DNA of 64,000 nucleotides. Source: Pteria penguin (lineage: Eukaryota > Mollusca > Bivalvia > Pterioida > Pteriidae). The position numbers were made by a program, and so were the translations under genes. Shown piece by piece: positions 1 to 12,299 of this stretch. Location of the stretch: positions 65,220,542-65,284,541 of the forward strand of contig CM068584.1 of NCBI GenBank assembly GCA_035048485.1. Direction: 5' to 3'. Position 1 is the stretch's first letter. Every line of letters begins with the position of its first letter. The notes under the pieces are model-generated. The model was not told the origin of the DNA, searched no databases, and was given only the letters and a program-made list of their open reading frames with translations.

Positions 1-429
1 ATAAAACCCCAAAAACAAATAACAAACTTGGTGTGATATATAACAGAAAACAAGGCAAACCATGTTTTCCGCAATCATGCACATGCATCTAGCATGTTGT
101 CGAAAATGTAAAGCTACCTTTTTGCACTAAATATACAAAATAGAAAAGCATCCTTTATGTACTTATTGCATCTAAAAACATTATCCCATTATTACAATCT
201 CGAATTTCAATATCCTTAATATCTCTAACTGCATGCTGGTTGAAAATAATTTCATATCTTTTCCGAATTTTCGTTCAAAGTAAATCTCTATTACCATTTG
301 GAAAAGAAATCAAAGCTTTTTATATTTTAAATAAAAATATAGCGGCGGTATGAAATCCCCCCCCCCCAACCCAAACAAAATTTTTTTTCTTTTGGCTCCT
401 TTTCCGTTATGCAATTGTTTTCTCTCTTT
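1..429. other. AT-rich non-coding, nothing recognised
   Basis: No open frame with protein-like composition on either strand. There is a poly-C run near 358-368 followed by a T run. I see no promoter or RNA signal. Confidence 0.5.
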
Positions 430-1050
430 TCTCTAGCTTATTCAGTGACGTGCTCTTCTCGTGACCGCGAGATAATTTAGCTCATTCAGTGACCGACTGT
501 GCTCGTGACTGCAAGATACACTTAGCTCATTCAATAACGTGCTCTGCTCGTGATTGTGAAATATACTTAGCTCTTTCAGTGCCGCACTTTGCTCGTGATC
601 GTGAGGTAATTTAGCTTATTCAGTAACTTGCTCTATTCGTGATTATGAGATATACTTTAGTTCATTCAGTAACGTGCTTCGCTCGTGCCTGTGAGATAAT
701 ATAGCTTATTCCGTAACGTGCTCTGCTCATAACAGTGAGATACACTTTGGCTCATACAGTAATGTGCTCTTCTCGTGACTACAAGATAATTTAGCTCATT
801 CACTAACCTGCACTGTTCGTGACGGTGAGATAATTATACTTAAGTTGTTTCAGTGACGCGCACTGCTCGCTAATGTGAGATATACTTTAGGTCTTTCGTT
901 TGTGACTGTGAGATAATTTATCTCATTTAGTGACGTGCTCTGCTGGTGACTGTGAAAAATACTTTAGCTCATACAGCAACGTGCTAGCTATGCTCAGGAT
1001 TGAGATATATTCAGCTCATACAGTATAGTTCTATACTTGTGACTGGGAGG
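430..1050. repeat. Minisatellite, ~45-bp unit, about 14 degenerate copies
   Basis: The unit reads roughly TTAGCTCATTCAGTGACGTG followed by CTCTGCTCGTGACTGTGAGA and TATAC. It recurs every ~45 bp with substitutions and small indels. The copies are well diverged, so the array is probably old. No open reading frame persists through it. Confidence 0.8.
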
Positions 1051-1200
1051 TAATAGGTTCGAGTACCATCAGGAATCGTCAGTTCCCTCTTCTTCCGATG
1101 ACAACAAAAAAAATCTAAAGCACGTGTCACGGTGCGGGCGAACATCCCACACTGCTTCGGGCGACTTCGCCACTTAGGTCATACTGCAAGTCGAATCATC
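1051..1200 (+). repeat. Diverged SINE family 1 remnant
   Basis: A B-box-like GGTTCGAGTACC near 1052 is followed at 1120-1165 by a degraded form of the SINE core (CACGGT...ATCCCACACTGCTTCGGGCG). The order matches the complete SINE copies elsewhere in the window. The body is heavily decayed, so the call is tentative. Confidence 0.4.
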
Positions 1201-3440
1201 AGACAGGTGCTTCCAATATATGTGTGAAATTAAACAAGACGTGACGTGAAACAATTCCAGAATCCTTTTCACAGCCAATTATAAGCCTACAATTAAATTT
1301 TATCATTCGCACCCATAAATATATTGCAATTTATATATGTGTGTATGCACCTTACCTGCTATACTTGATATGTCTATTTTTAAGTATAAAATTCCTCGCA
1401 CAGTTTAAAAGTCAGACACACAAGCCATATTCGTCAGTATTGCAAAATGGTCTACACACATGTACCGGTACTTGAGTTCCCAGTACACAAACAGAAAGTA
1501 CACCGCGCACCGATCGGTACAACTCTGACCAAGAGAGCCCAGTGTTAAAATTGTTACGTTAGTATAAAACGTGAAACACACACCTCCATCATTCACATTC
1601 CAGGAATAAAATAATTTCGATATAAAACACCGAAAATACACGAGTAAATTATTCCTGCACTCTCTACAATGATGTCTGATGCTCGCTTTGCTGAGATAAA
1701 TTTATCAAATTCAGACATTTGACACTTCGCACGTTGTCAGGGAAAATCCAAACCATTCACTTATCAACATTGATAAAAGCTCGGCATCCAGTAAAATCGT
1801 AACTAATTCTGCTGTAGGTTAGAAAAAAAGATAATAAACAGGTCAGAAAAACTCCAAGTGTACCTTAAGTCAGTGTAAATCCATATAACTCTGTTTAGAT
1901 TGATTCAAAATAAGTCTGTAGTCAGCGTAAATCCACAACAGTTACTTACATGTAAATCCAAAATGCTTGTGCACGCAGTCTTAAACTTTTTTTCGTGGCA
2001 GGTTTAAAACCACACAAAAAAAGCAGCTCGGCAATCACGACAGAGCGAGATAATTTTTGCAGACCATAGCGTCCATGACATCCCATACCATACCTTCCAT
2101 GTCAATTGAAAACCCAAATGATTTCACAGTAAATATAATCCGCATGTAGTGTAAATGGAGATATCGTTTTCAACAGAAAACAAAAAGCAGCAAACTTTTG
2201 ACAAAAAAGGGAGCGAGGAATCCTTTTCTCACTAAAAACTCATCTTAAAAATCACAAAACAATTAAAAATTCTCTATTTTCACCTCGAACGTTTGTTGCT
2301 TGGTAGTCAAATCCTGGATCCGCCCCTGATACGATGTACTAGATAAGACTCGAGAGAAATGACTATGGATTATAGACGGTCCTTATCGAGTCCACATTTA
2401 CCTCAAACTTGGTATGTATGTATGAAGTGTATACTATTTAAGCCAATCTTATAAAAGGCAGTGTGTATTAGACAAGTGCTCTCTACTTAAGGTTTTGATA
2501 ATCAAGTCTTCCTGGTGATGTAGCTATGTCATTTTCTTCAAGAATTCTTAAAAAGGGGGCGGATCCATCTGTAATATATTTCGGAACTCTTATACAAGAG
2601 AAAGAACTGACACTTAAACATTACCGACGAGAATGAAGGTAAACACTTGAAAAACATTTAAAAAGGGGTGGATCTAATAATCTACTTTAATATTTTATAA
2701 TGGGTGGATCCAAAGGAAGTGTCGCAGTTTACATGAGTTTTATAATGCATTTGGCGAATTTAGAGCGAACTGCAAGGGTTGCGACACCCCTCCCCTTTTG
2801 GTTGAAAAAGTGTTACCAAGAAAGGTAATTTTTGACCAATTTTAAGGCTGCAACCCCATTTCCAGACCAAACAGTGCAAAATATTAGTCATAGGAGGCTG
2901 CAACCCTCCCCCTTCCCTTTAAAAAATTCCTAGATCCGCCAATGTAAGGGATGTACCTCCTTCAAAACTATAATAAAGAAGAGTTTGTATCACATTATTT
3001 CAGGCATTTAGTACAAGTCTACGCAGACGACAGTTTTTGTTAGGCTTTAAAGCGCTAATTTACATATATGTACTAAAGAACATTTATTTGAAACTTATCT
3101 TTATAAAAATTGCTTGCCATATCAATGTAACATTTTCGACGCGGAGCAAAACTTTTATACAAGGGGTGCATCTAACAAATCGTCAAGGAATAAAAAAACC
3201 ATTTTGGAAGGAAATTGCTGTCTATGGTTAATGGGATAGATTCTGTCTAATGAGGGAATCATATTGAATTAAGGAACGGGGTATTATACCTTAAAATAGG
3301 CTAAAATGATTATTTTGGGGAAATAATCTTTTCGACTATTTTGGTAAAGTAGTTTTCAACCCTGAATCCTCTCCAGCTTCTAAATCTACATTTCATGTCA
3401 ATCATATTTAAGCATATGTGTTTATTTAACGAAACCTACC
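1201..3440. other. Non-coding stretch with scattered MITE ends
   Basis: No gene is visible. Between 2310 and 2950 there are several short pieces with GGATCCGCC or its complement next to G-rich or C-rich runs. They match the termini of the GGCGGATCC-type MITEs seen complete at 18.4 and 19.3 kb, so this stretch is likely a graveyard of such elements. Short frames here have no recognisable domain. Confidence 0.5.
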
Positions 3441-3504
3441 CCCCCCCCTCTCTCTCTCTCTCTTTACATGTATCTCACTCCCTTCATGACTGCCTCTTTC
3501 ACTG

Positions 3505-3551
<47 letters not shown>

Positions 3552-3735
3552 ATATTTGACAGAAGGGAGTAAGCAATTTCTCTTTCTTACTAAAACCTTA
3601 TCACAATAACCGTAATTTTTTAAAAATCTCTCTCTCTCTCTCTCTCTTACATTGCGCCTATGTCTTTATTTCCGTAAAATCTCTCTATCACCCTCTCTTT
3701 CTGTGCTTCTCTCTCTCTCTCTCATCATTGTCTCA
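3441..3735. repeat. (CT)n microsatellite cluster
   Basis: Several pure or near-pure CT runs, the longest at about 3509-3550, with shorter ones near 3449-3463, 3628-3647 and 3709-3722. All lie on the same strand, suggesting expansion from one pyrimidine-rich tract. Confidence 0.9.
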
Positions 3736-4041
3736 TTCACATTCCTTCAAATATGCAGAGGGAAATGATCTGCAAAAATTCCCTTTTTATTTTACGTGAC
3801 TCACATCACTTTGCCCGACAAGACTACACGAAAATACGATATCCAATACATCGCGATACTTCGTCACTCCAGACAAGGAAATAATTCTCCAAGCAGGTTC
3901 AGCATTCTATACCTTGGACCCGATTTCGACACCATCATCAGCCAATAATGCAAGTAGGGGTAAATGAATCATAGCCGTTAATGTGAGTATAGATACTTAT
4001 CATTGAAGATGCTATAGGCAGAGGTGTAAGGAACAAATCGT

Positions 4042-4327
4042 TTGATTGAACTGATTGATTGAATATTGTTTTACGCCACTCCACGATTATTTTTACGTAT
4101 ATGGTAACAACATCTGCCTAGATGTATTGCATACAAATTTAGACCTTTGCGACGGACCCACCCGAAGCAGTGAGGGATCTTTTACGTGCCACACCTACAA
4201 TGGTACGGGACCTCGGTTTTTACTGTTTCGTTCGAAAGACAGAACACCGGTGCGCCCAGGGCGGGAGTCGAACCCGGGACCTCTCGATCACGAGTCGAGC
4301 ACCTTATCCACTAGACCACACCGGCTT
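4042..4327 (-). mobile_element. SINE family 1, near full length
   Basis: Read on the minus strand: a tRNA-like head (A-box-like TGGTCTAGTGGATAAGGTGC, B-box GGTTCGACTCCC), then the conserved core (GATCCCTCACTGCTTCGGGT), then a tail of GACG, TAAAACAATATTCAATCAAT type. The whole unit is about 285 bp. The head supplies an internal Pol III promoter, and mobilisation would need a partner LINE. I define this as family 1; it resembles tRNA-derived SINEs of molluscs, but I cannot assign a published name. Confidence 0.85.
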
Positions 4328-4330
4328 GGA

Positions 4331-5129
4331 ACAAATCGTAAGTGTTGGATAGCGGTATGGAGGGGGGGGGATTGCAAAAACCTATAGAATCTATGTTCAG
4401 TGACTTGAATGGAAATTCTTAAGGGACTTTATTTTAATTTCCAACCCCCCCCCCCCAACACACACACACACACACACACCCACGACTTTTACTATGTCTA
4501 TAGTCCAACCAGTTTTACAGTGATGTAACTTATGAAATTCAATCAATAAATTACTAGTGGTAGAGACGGGCAATTCGACCGATTTTTCAATTTTCAATTT
4601 ATAGATAAATTTTCTGACACCTGTGCTTATAAGTTCTGAAATACCCTTATATCCAATCCCTTTTCCCTCCCATCAACCACTATACTACATGCAGTTATTG
4701 CCAAGTCTTTATTTTCGACTTTAAAGGGAGGGGGAGTAGGGCATTCCTCGTACATCTGGTCTTCCGATCGTAACTTCTCTGCAATTTCCAAAGAAAAAGG
4801 CCGAGGAGTTCACTATGCCCCTATCTAAATACAATCCGGTACTACAAGAGGTTAAGGGTGCCCTGATCAAACACTGGATTCATGTTGACATTATTCCTTT
4901 CACCCAGCCCCCATATTCCCTACACTGTGTGTGTAATATTTTCATTGAATGGCGGTCAAAACAAACAAACATGTTGTGTTATATATTTATCTCAAGTACC
5001 GGCCATTTAAGTATTCATTTGGGTCGTAAGTATTCATTCGAAACGGAAAACAAGAGGCCCTCAAGGGGCTAAGTAGCTCTTTTGGTTGACAGTACCTTTG
5101 ATAATAAACTTACCTAATGGAAAGCAAGA
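4331..5129. other. Non-coding; CA repeat and a small hairpin repeat end
   Basis: Contains a C-run followed by a CA run at ~4445-4480. At 5050-5085 there is AACAAGAGGCCCTCAAGGGG, a hairpin resembling the 5' end of the AACAAGAGGCCC elements at 14.8, 45.7, 46.1 and 50.2 kb, but without the rest of that element. No gene seen. Confidence 0.5.
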
Positions 5130-5416
5130 CTGATTGATTGATTGATTGATTGACTGATTTTTGTTTGACGTCACACCACGAATATTTTACGTATATGGTG
5201 ACGGCATCTGTCTGATGCGGGGCATACAAATTTTGACCTTTGCAATGGACCCATCCGAAGCAGTGAGGGATCTTTAACGTGCCATGCATGCCATGACACG
5301 GGGCCTCGGTTTTACTGTCTCATCCGAAAGACAGGACACCGGCATGACCAGAGCAAGACTCGAACCCCGGCCTCCCGATCTGGGGCGAGCGCGATACCAC
5401 TAGGCCACGCCGGCTT
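5130..5416 (-). mobile_element. SINE family 1, full length with 12-bp target duplication
   Basis: Complete minus-strand copy: a TTGA-rich tail at 5130-5160, core near 5265, and tRNA-like head ending at the GCCGGCGTGGCCTAGTGG complement at ~5416. It is flanked by identical TGGAAAGCAAGA at 5118-5129 and 5417-5428. This is a clear target-site duplication and fixes both element ends. The intact duplication and well-preserved head suggest a fairly young insertion. Confidence 0.9.
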
Positions 5417-5428
5417 TGGAAAGCAAGA

Positions 5429-6320
5429 AAAGGGGAACTTTTATCTACTGCATCGAATGTCTAATCCGTCATGCAAAGTTTTAATTTTAATGTGATTTCT
5501 TATCTTCCTCTATCTGAAATGCAGGATACGAAAGCAACTTGGTTTCAAATGACTATGACACTAATAGCAATGTACACCACAGGGCATTCACGGACACCTG
5601 AAATTCAGAAGTAAGACAAGGTGCCCGGGGGGAGTAAGCGTCTCCTGAAAGGCTAGCCATACCCGTCTGGAATGTCCTTACATACAGAAGAAACAAAGGT
5701 AACTCAGCACTGTATAAATATGTGAATGAGAACCAACACTGAGTAGGAAGTGTCATTACCATACAACACCAGGAAAAAAAGTATAGCAACACCTATATAA
5801 ATTTTATGATTTCTCGCCACGACAATGGTTGCTACAGAAATGTTCAAGATCCCTCAGTATAGTCATTGGACACTACATGTGGACAGGTCAAATTATGATG
5901 CCGTGCGTCAAACAGGTGCCGCCATCACGTGAAATAAACTTGATGTGGTATCGGTCAATAAATAAACACACACCCTATTTTCGTCAACCAGTTTTATTCT
6001 GTCATTCCATTCTTGTATAGCAACAGTTAACTACAATGTATTATACATGTACACGCTAAAACGTATTCTATTAATCTCAAGTTCACACAACACGATCTCT
6101 CTTTCAGGAAACTCAAAAGGAGATTTAGTGCAGCTATCAATTATCAGAAAATGTTTGAGCGAAAGTTTTATGGCATTAAGTTCCTGGTTTGATTGTTTGA
6201 TAATTTTGTTGGTTAAAAGAACGAACACTCCTTGTACGACCACAGATTTGGATCGAAATCAAATAGGAATGTACATGTATAATTATATTAAGAATTCATA
6301 TTAGATGCTATCACTCTATT
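5429..6320. other. Non-coding, nothing recognised
   Basis: Only short frames on both strands with no protein-like domain. No repeat of a family seen elsewhere in the window was recognised. Confidence 0.4.
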
Positions 6321-6324
6321 TTAC

Positions 6325-6325
<1 letters not shown>

Positions 6326-6355
<30 letters not shown>

Positions 6356-6497
6356 GGTAGAGTGATAAGAAAAGATAGAGAAAAGGAGGAAAAGTGGGAG
6401 AGGAAGTCAACAGTAAGACAACGTAAGAGAGAATCAAGGAGACAAACAGATATACATGTACATACAGACAGATATGTAGTGAAACAGCTATGAAGAA

Positions 6498-6534
<37 letters not shown>
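6326..6534. repeat. GACA / GA simple repeats
   Basis: A (GACA)n tract at about 6333-6352, purine-rich degenerate sequence, then a (GA)n tract at about 6500-6533. Frames through it encode only low-complexity sequence. Confidence 0.85.
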
Positions 6535-6536
<2 letters not shown>

Positions 6537-6771
6537 AATGGAACACTACATTAATTAGTCCCTAAGATGTAAATATAAACGTTTCGGGTAACTCTTTAGA
6601 GTGATTACCGGTAATTCTATAATTCTGCAGATCTAAAAATATTCCTTGATATGACTGATGTACATGTCAATGAAATCGCCTCTTCCCTATGGTATCTACG
6701 TGTACAATTAACTTTGTGTTGGATATACAATGTACATCTAATGTGTAAATACTTGTATATACATTATTCAT

Positions 6772-7010
6772 GGCAGCCAGTGTTGTTCAATTGGTAATGT
6801 GCTGTGTTCGCGACCAAGAGGTCCCCGGGTTCGAATCCCGCCAGGGTCCTTGTCTTTCGTACGAGTCAGTGAAAACTGAGGTCCATGTCTCGATAGACGT
6901 TGCAAGTCAAACATCCCTCACTGCTACGGGTGAGTCCCTTGCATATGTCTAAATTTCTGTGCATTGCACCAGGCAGCTGCCGTCACCAGAATTATAAGTG
7001 CTATAATCTT
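6772..7010 (+). mobile_element. SINE family 1, 3'-truncated or decayed
   Basis: tRNA-like head with B-box GGTTCGAATCCCG near 6829, followed by the core (CATCCCTCACTGCTACGGGT near 6912) and GGCAGCTGCCGTCACC near 6972. The GTGACG-TAAAAC tail is not recognisable. Confidence 0.75.
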
Positions 7011-7508
7011 AACGAAATATAAAATAGGAATAAAAACACATTATTCACGACACTTGTTCATCTTATTTTGATTAATAAACACGATTTATCTCATAAACTT
7101 ACACTGAACATTCAGCGACTCGATGGCGGCACCAAGTCGGTATAACCAGAATAATTTATAGTATTGCTATTCTTTTTTTTCCCCTTCAGTTTCCTTAAAT
7201 GTTATCAAATCAAAGCCATCGGATAAGTATTCGGAAAATTTTTAATTTACTCAAAAGAATTTGCTTTCGAGAATTGTGTTAGAACACTACATTTCGCCAA
7301 TCGTAACAACTCGTCCATTTCCGTACGCAAATATGTTAAAAAATGGCGACGGTGTTCCGATTGTACATTTCCCTATGAATCAGAATGACGACGCGCTATC
7401 TAGGAATTGACTTACATGTACATAATAAAAAGGAAAATACATTATATCCATTGGCCTGTTCATATGTATTTACAATGTCTGAAATATTGGGAACATTTTC
7501 TTCCAAAT

Positions 7509-7682
7509 GACTAGGGGCAGGCGTGGTGTAGTGGTTAAGCGCTTGGCTTGCGGCGCCGACGATCCGGGTTCGATTCCCGGGTTGCGCCACTATGTTTAAG
7601 AGGTTGGTAACCTCCTGCTTCCATGTCGCGATATAACTGAAATACTGTTGAAAGCGACGTAAAACACTAATCAACCAACCAA
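7509..7682 (+). mobile_element. SINE family 2, full length
   Basis: A tRNA-like head (GTGGTGTAGTGGTTAAGCGC, then GGGTTCGATTCCCGGGTTGC) is followed by a short body (GTTGGTAACCTCCTGCTTCC) and the tail GAAAGCGACGTAAAAC plus an AATCAACCAACC repeat. At ~170 bp it is shorter than family 1 and has a different body. Further copies at 30.36, 37.55, 41.15, 42.25 and 60.2/63.9 kb confirm a dispersed family. The head keeps good A and B boxes. Confidence 0.85.
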
Positions 7683-8284
7683 ATGACTATTTTATTCACA
7701 AATACTGCCAGCATATAGGGAGCTGTATTATTAAATGAGAGATGTCAATTAGTCATACTATACGTGTAGCATAGAGAAATCAACTAAGACCTTAACAATA
7801 AGGTCCAAACTCGCTACAAATGTAGGTGCATGCAGCCTGGTGCCCATACACCATCATTGTAAGAGTGACGATGGGGAAGGGAGGTTATAATAGTGGTGGT
7901 GGGAAAGAGGGGCACCGGATTACCTAGAGAGCTGGTCCCTGTGGACATGAAGGACAGTACTATTCCGTTATTTCACAACTTGATCCAATATACCTAGATT
8001 TCTTGCAAGATTCAATTCAGAGTAAGAAAGTGTGCAGTAAAAATGCAGATTTTTTCAGAGAATTGGCAGAATTGAACAAAGTTGATATTCTAATTTGAGC
8101 AGTTTTATTCATATTGAGAATAAAATTCAGGAAAAATGCAATATGTGTGAATTTCTTGCCGTATAAAGGAAAACAACAAAAGCGACAAAAAGAACGACAA
8201 AAATACAACAAAAATACAAAATCGTGTATCAATAGCAATATCCGTGACTTCAGTATTAGTAATCATACGTTTCGTCCAACTGAT
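7683..8284. other. Non-coding, nothing recognised
   Basis: No frame with protein-like content and no known repeat. A few A-rich tracts occur near 8160-8230. Confidence 0.4.
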
Positions 8285-8520
8285 TCAAAGAAGATCAAAT
8301 CGACTCGAACCATTTTTACTGTCTCATCAAAAAGACAGAACACCGGTGTGATCAGGGCGGGAGTCGAACCCAGGACCTCTCGATCACGAGTACCTCATCC
8401 ACTGAACCACACCGGCTTCAGTCTCCTCCGGAAGACAGGAAACTGACGTGTCGGCAGTGGCACTCGAACCCTCGACCTCACGGACATGAAACGAGCACCT
8501 GACGTAAAGGGACCACTATA
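8285..8520 (-). mobile_element. Two adjacent SINE head fragments
   Basis: 8292-8417 matches the 5' half of family 1 in minus orientation (GACAGAACACCGGTGTGATC, B-box complement GAGTCGAACCC, A-box complement ending ACACCGGCTT). 8418-8515 starts a second, more diverged tRNA-like head (GGCACTCGAACCCTCGACCT). Both lack the core and tail. Confidence 0.65.
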
Positions 8521-8944
8521 ACATACCATAATGAGCTTTTCTCTGTCTTTCACTCGTCTACGCCAATATAAATTTATTTTCTACCATAAATCTGTAACAC
8601 TGAAGAGGGCAATAAAAATATACAATAATTCACAACGTGTGCGTAGTATATCTTAACCGATTGCAAATACTCACTGACAGAAATTGAGACGGAGGTGTGT
8701 AATGGATGCTTCAATCGAAATTTTATGGCTTCAAAATCAACATGTGGCGAGTTTGAACCCACTCGACTATAAAAGGTATTTTAATTTATGGGCGATATTG
8801 ATATGAAATGTGTATTCAACAGACTGAACATGTCGCGTGATTTCACTCCGTGTTGAAAAGAGAATAACCAAAGGCGGATCCAGAAAAAATGTCTAAGTGA
8901 AGACGGAGAAAATTTGAAAAATAAGTATTGTATACTATATACGG

Positions 8945-9020
8945 ATAAATATGGTTCCGGCGAGATTCGAACTCGTGACTTTCTAAATTTTGAGTCTAAC
9001 TCCTTCAGCAATCATTATTA
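8945..9020 (-). repeat. tRNA-like fragment
   Basis: On the minus strand this contains CACGAGTTCGAATCTCGCCG, a T-arm-like B box, and a possible D-arm segment. It does not fold convincingly as a complete tRNA by eye and is more likely a decayed SINE head. Confidence 0.35.
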
Positions 9021-10044
9021 ACATGACTCTCGCATGCTCCTGAGACATACATGCGGACGGATAGAAAGATAGGCAGACAGAAAAAGACGGACAGAAGGAT
9101 GGAAAAATAACGGATAAACACGAAGACCAGCAGATGGGAAAATACAACAGATAAATGCCGCAGGGACGAACAGACAATAAATGTATGTGTTGACTGACAG
9201 ATACTGTAGACAGTCTATAGCGCCGATAAACGGACCAACAGATATCTTAAAGCCTTTAATATTCGTTTCAAAACAAAATATTATTTGACAACCATAAATC
9301 GTCAATTCAGCAATACACGCATAAACATACACGTATACAAATTTATACAAACCTACTTCACGATAGAACTTCACTCCAGTATGATAAAAACTATATCCAT
9401 AATATCATATTATTGTACAACAACAATATATCATACCACTATACCATATGATAAAGTGTATTCGCGAACCATACGTTGCCCTTAAGAGGACAACAAGTAT
9501 GTAGCCATCAGTCGATCCGTTGGACCTTCCAGTATCGCCTGGACACGGAGGACTTCACGGAGTCTACCGAGACAGGAATTTGGAGGCATCCCCAGGATGT
9601 CTGTGTTGACATTCATCTCACTTGATATACACAATGGGAGTACCCCTTCATTAACTGGCCATCGGAAACTACTTTGGTGAGATAGCGCGGCTTATCTCTT
9701 AAGTCGCTTGTTTGAAACTAATTTTTCAACTTTGAACCCGGTTACTATGGTTACAGTTTTAGTTTCTTCCATTACAATTTGAAAAGTATGTCGAGATCAT
9801 GACGTCGTCTGCACGGTGCGTTTGGTTCACTCAAGACGGAATGTTTTTGTATATTCCTCAGTTTTATATCTATTGTATTCAACGTGACTTGTAACCATAC
9901 ATATAATTTTAACAGATGCAAATGCATTTAGTAGTCTATACAACGGTCGTATATATAAACATGCATACTTAAATGACAGACTACAGTCTTAGTGTGTCAT
10001 TGAACTGATGATAAGACCACCCCCCTCCCCCAAACTTAGTGAGA
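9021..10044. other. Non-coding; degenerate GACA-rich sequence at its start
   Basis: 9050-9180 is loosely GACAGA/GGAC-rich. The rest is unique to the eye. No gene, splice-consistent exon or RNA was recognised. Confidence 0.4.
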
Positions 10045-11545
10045 CATTGACCATAGTGCTGAATGAAGACACTACACTCAGTGTCACACTGCTGAATGAA
10101 GACACTACACTCAGTGTCACAAAGCTGAATGAAGACACTGCACTCAGTGTTACACTGCTAATGAAGACACTACACTCAGTGTCACACTGCTGAATGAAGA
10201 CACTACACTCAGTGGCACACTGCTGAATGAAGACATTACACAATATCACACTGCTGAATGGAAGCCCTACACTCAATGGGACACTGTTGAATGAAGACAC
10301 TATACACAGTGTCACGTTGTTGAATGAAGACACTACACTCAGTGTCACTCTGCTGAATGAAGACACTACACTCAGTGTCACACTGCTGATTGAAGACATT
10401 ACACTCAGAGTCACACTGCTGAATGAAGACATTACACTTAGTGCCACACTGCTGAATGAAGACACTACACTCAGTGTCACACTCCTGAATGATGACATAA
10501 TACACAGTGTCACATTACTGAATGAAGACACTACACTCAATGTCAAACTGCTGAATAAAGACACTACACTCAGTGTCACACTGAATGAAGACACAATACA
10601 CAGTGTCACACTGTTGAATGAAAACACTACACTCAGTGTCACACTGCTGAATGAAGACACTACACTCAGTGTCACACTGCTGAATGAAGACATTACACTC
10701 AGTGTCACACTGCTGAATGAAGACATTACACTCAGTGTCACACTACTGAATGAAGACACTCCAGTCAGTGTCACACTGCTGAATGAAGACACTACACTCA
10801 GTGTCACACTGTTGAATGAAGACACTACACTCAGTGTCACAAAGCTGAATGAAGACACTACACTCAGTGGCACACTGCTGAATGAAAACATTACACAATA
10901 TCACACTGCTGAATGGAAGCCCTACACTCAATGGGACACTGTTGAATGAAGACACTATACACAGTGTCAAGCTGTTGAACGAAGACACTACACTCGGTGT
11001 CACTCTGCTGAATGAAGACACTACACTCAGTGTCACACTGCTGATTGAAGACATTACACTCATTGTCACACTGCTAAATGAAGACATTACACTTAGTGCC
11101 ACACTGCTGAATGAAGACACTACACTCAGTGTCACATTCCTGAATGATGACATAATGCACAGTGTCACATTGCTGAATGAAGACACTACACTCAATGTCA
11201 AACTGCTGAATAAAGACACTACACTCAGTGTCACACTGAATGAAGACACAATACACAGTGTCACACTGTTGAATGAAGACACTACACTCAGTGTCACACT
11301 GCTGAATGAAGACACTACACTCAGTGTCACAAAGCTGAATGAAGACACTACACTCAGTGTCACACTGCTGAATGAAGACACTACACTCAGTGTCACACTG
11401 CTGAATGAAGACACTCCACTCAGTGTCACACTGCTGAATGAAGACACTCCACTCAGTGTCACACTGCTGAATGAAGACACTACACTCAGTGTCACACTCC
11501 TGAATGAAGACACTATGCTTACAGTATTGTCATACTGAAGTGCTG
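10045..11545. repeat. 33-bp minisatellite, ~45 copies, with a 655-bp higher-order repeat
   Basis: The unit is CTGCTGAATGAAGACACTAC followed by ACTCAGTGTCACA (33 bp). Because 33 is a multiple of three, frames stay open for long stretches on both strands (an 11-residue repeat LLNEDTTLSVT on plus, VVSSFSSVTLS on minus); this is a by-product of the period and not evidence of a gene. Marker variants recur 655 bp apart: GGAAGCCC at about 10260 and 10915, TGATGACATAAT at about 10490 and 11145, and a shortened unit at about 10581 and 11236. A whole ~20-unit block was therefore duplicated. Confidence 0.9.
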
Positions 11546-11865
11546 AATTAAGACACAATACTTAGTGTGACAATGAAGTGCTGAACCAATGCCATAACCC
11601 CAGTGTGACACTGAAGTGCTGAATGGACACTATAAACCAAGTGTAACACTGAAGTGCATAATTCCTATGTGAATGAAGTGTTGAATGAACACCATATACT
11701 ATAAACCAAGTGTAACACTGAAGTGCATAATTCCTATGTGAATGAAGTGTTGAATGAACACCATATACCCAATGTGACACTGAAGTGCTGAAGGAACACC
11801 ATAAACCCTGTGTGACAATGAAGCATTGAAGGAACAGTATAAACTCAGTGTGACACACCAATTTA
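11546..11865. repeat. Degenerate relative of the 33-bp repeat
   Basis: Longer imperfect units contain AAGTGCTGAATGAACACCAT and AGTGTGACACTGAAGTGCTG. One block of about 70 bp is repeated almost exactly (near 11625-11690 and 11700-11765). It looks like the older edge of the adjacent array. A TTTG-repeat tract follows at ~11880-11925. Confidence 0.7.
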
Positions 11866-12052
11866 AACCTTTGCATGGTGTTTTGTTTGTTTGTTTGTTT
11901 GTTTGTTTTTTTGTTTTTTTTTTTTATCTGTTGTTTGCTTTTTCATTACAAATACTCTTTTAGTCTTTATTCACCAAACATATTTTGAATACTGCAAAAC
12001 TTGTTCCCTATTTTTAAACATGTTTAATGATCTCATATTGAATTAGCATACA

Positions 12053-12296
12053 TACAGTACAGTCCAGGTGGAACTTTGAATGCCCACTGTCTACAGTGGG
12101 CAGTCCACCTGAAATTTCAGTGGGCATTAGGAGTGAACATTTACCTGAGCTATCAAGCTGTCCACTTACCTGTATGTTAATTCTAACTGACTCTTACAAG
12201 AATGTCCACTGTGTCCAGTGGACATTTTTAATGCCCACTCTAAAAATGGCCACTGTGACCAGTGGGCAAATTAAGTTCCACCCAGACTGTACTGTA
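12053..12296. mobile_element. MITE with ~40-bp inverted ends and TA flanks (Tc1/mariner-like)
   Basis: The left end TACAGTACAGTCCAGGTGGA and the right end read inverted (TACAGTACAGTCTGGGTGGA) match closely, and similarity continues into a TGCCCACTG motif. The TA dinucleotides at the outer edges fit TA target duplication. It encodes no transposase. Inside, TGCCCACTG and CAGTGGGC alternate several times and could form small hairpins. Confidence 0.8.
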
Positions 12297-12299
12297 CTC

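Noticed and set aside
7509..7600. Possible functional tRNA gene (good A and B boxes)
   Set aside because: The sequence continues into a SINE body and tail that recurs elsewhere, and the acceptor-stem pairing is poor, so it is a SINE head. The same applies to the other tRNA-like heads.
9989..11558. Long open frames (up to ~300 codons) on both strands at 10.0-11.6 kb that could be read as repetitive proteins
   Set aside because: They exist only because the 33-bp unit is a multiple of three. The frame changes at the 655-bp block boundary, both strands are equally open, and there is no signal peptide, domain or splice context.
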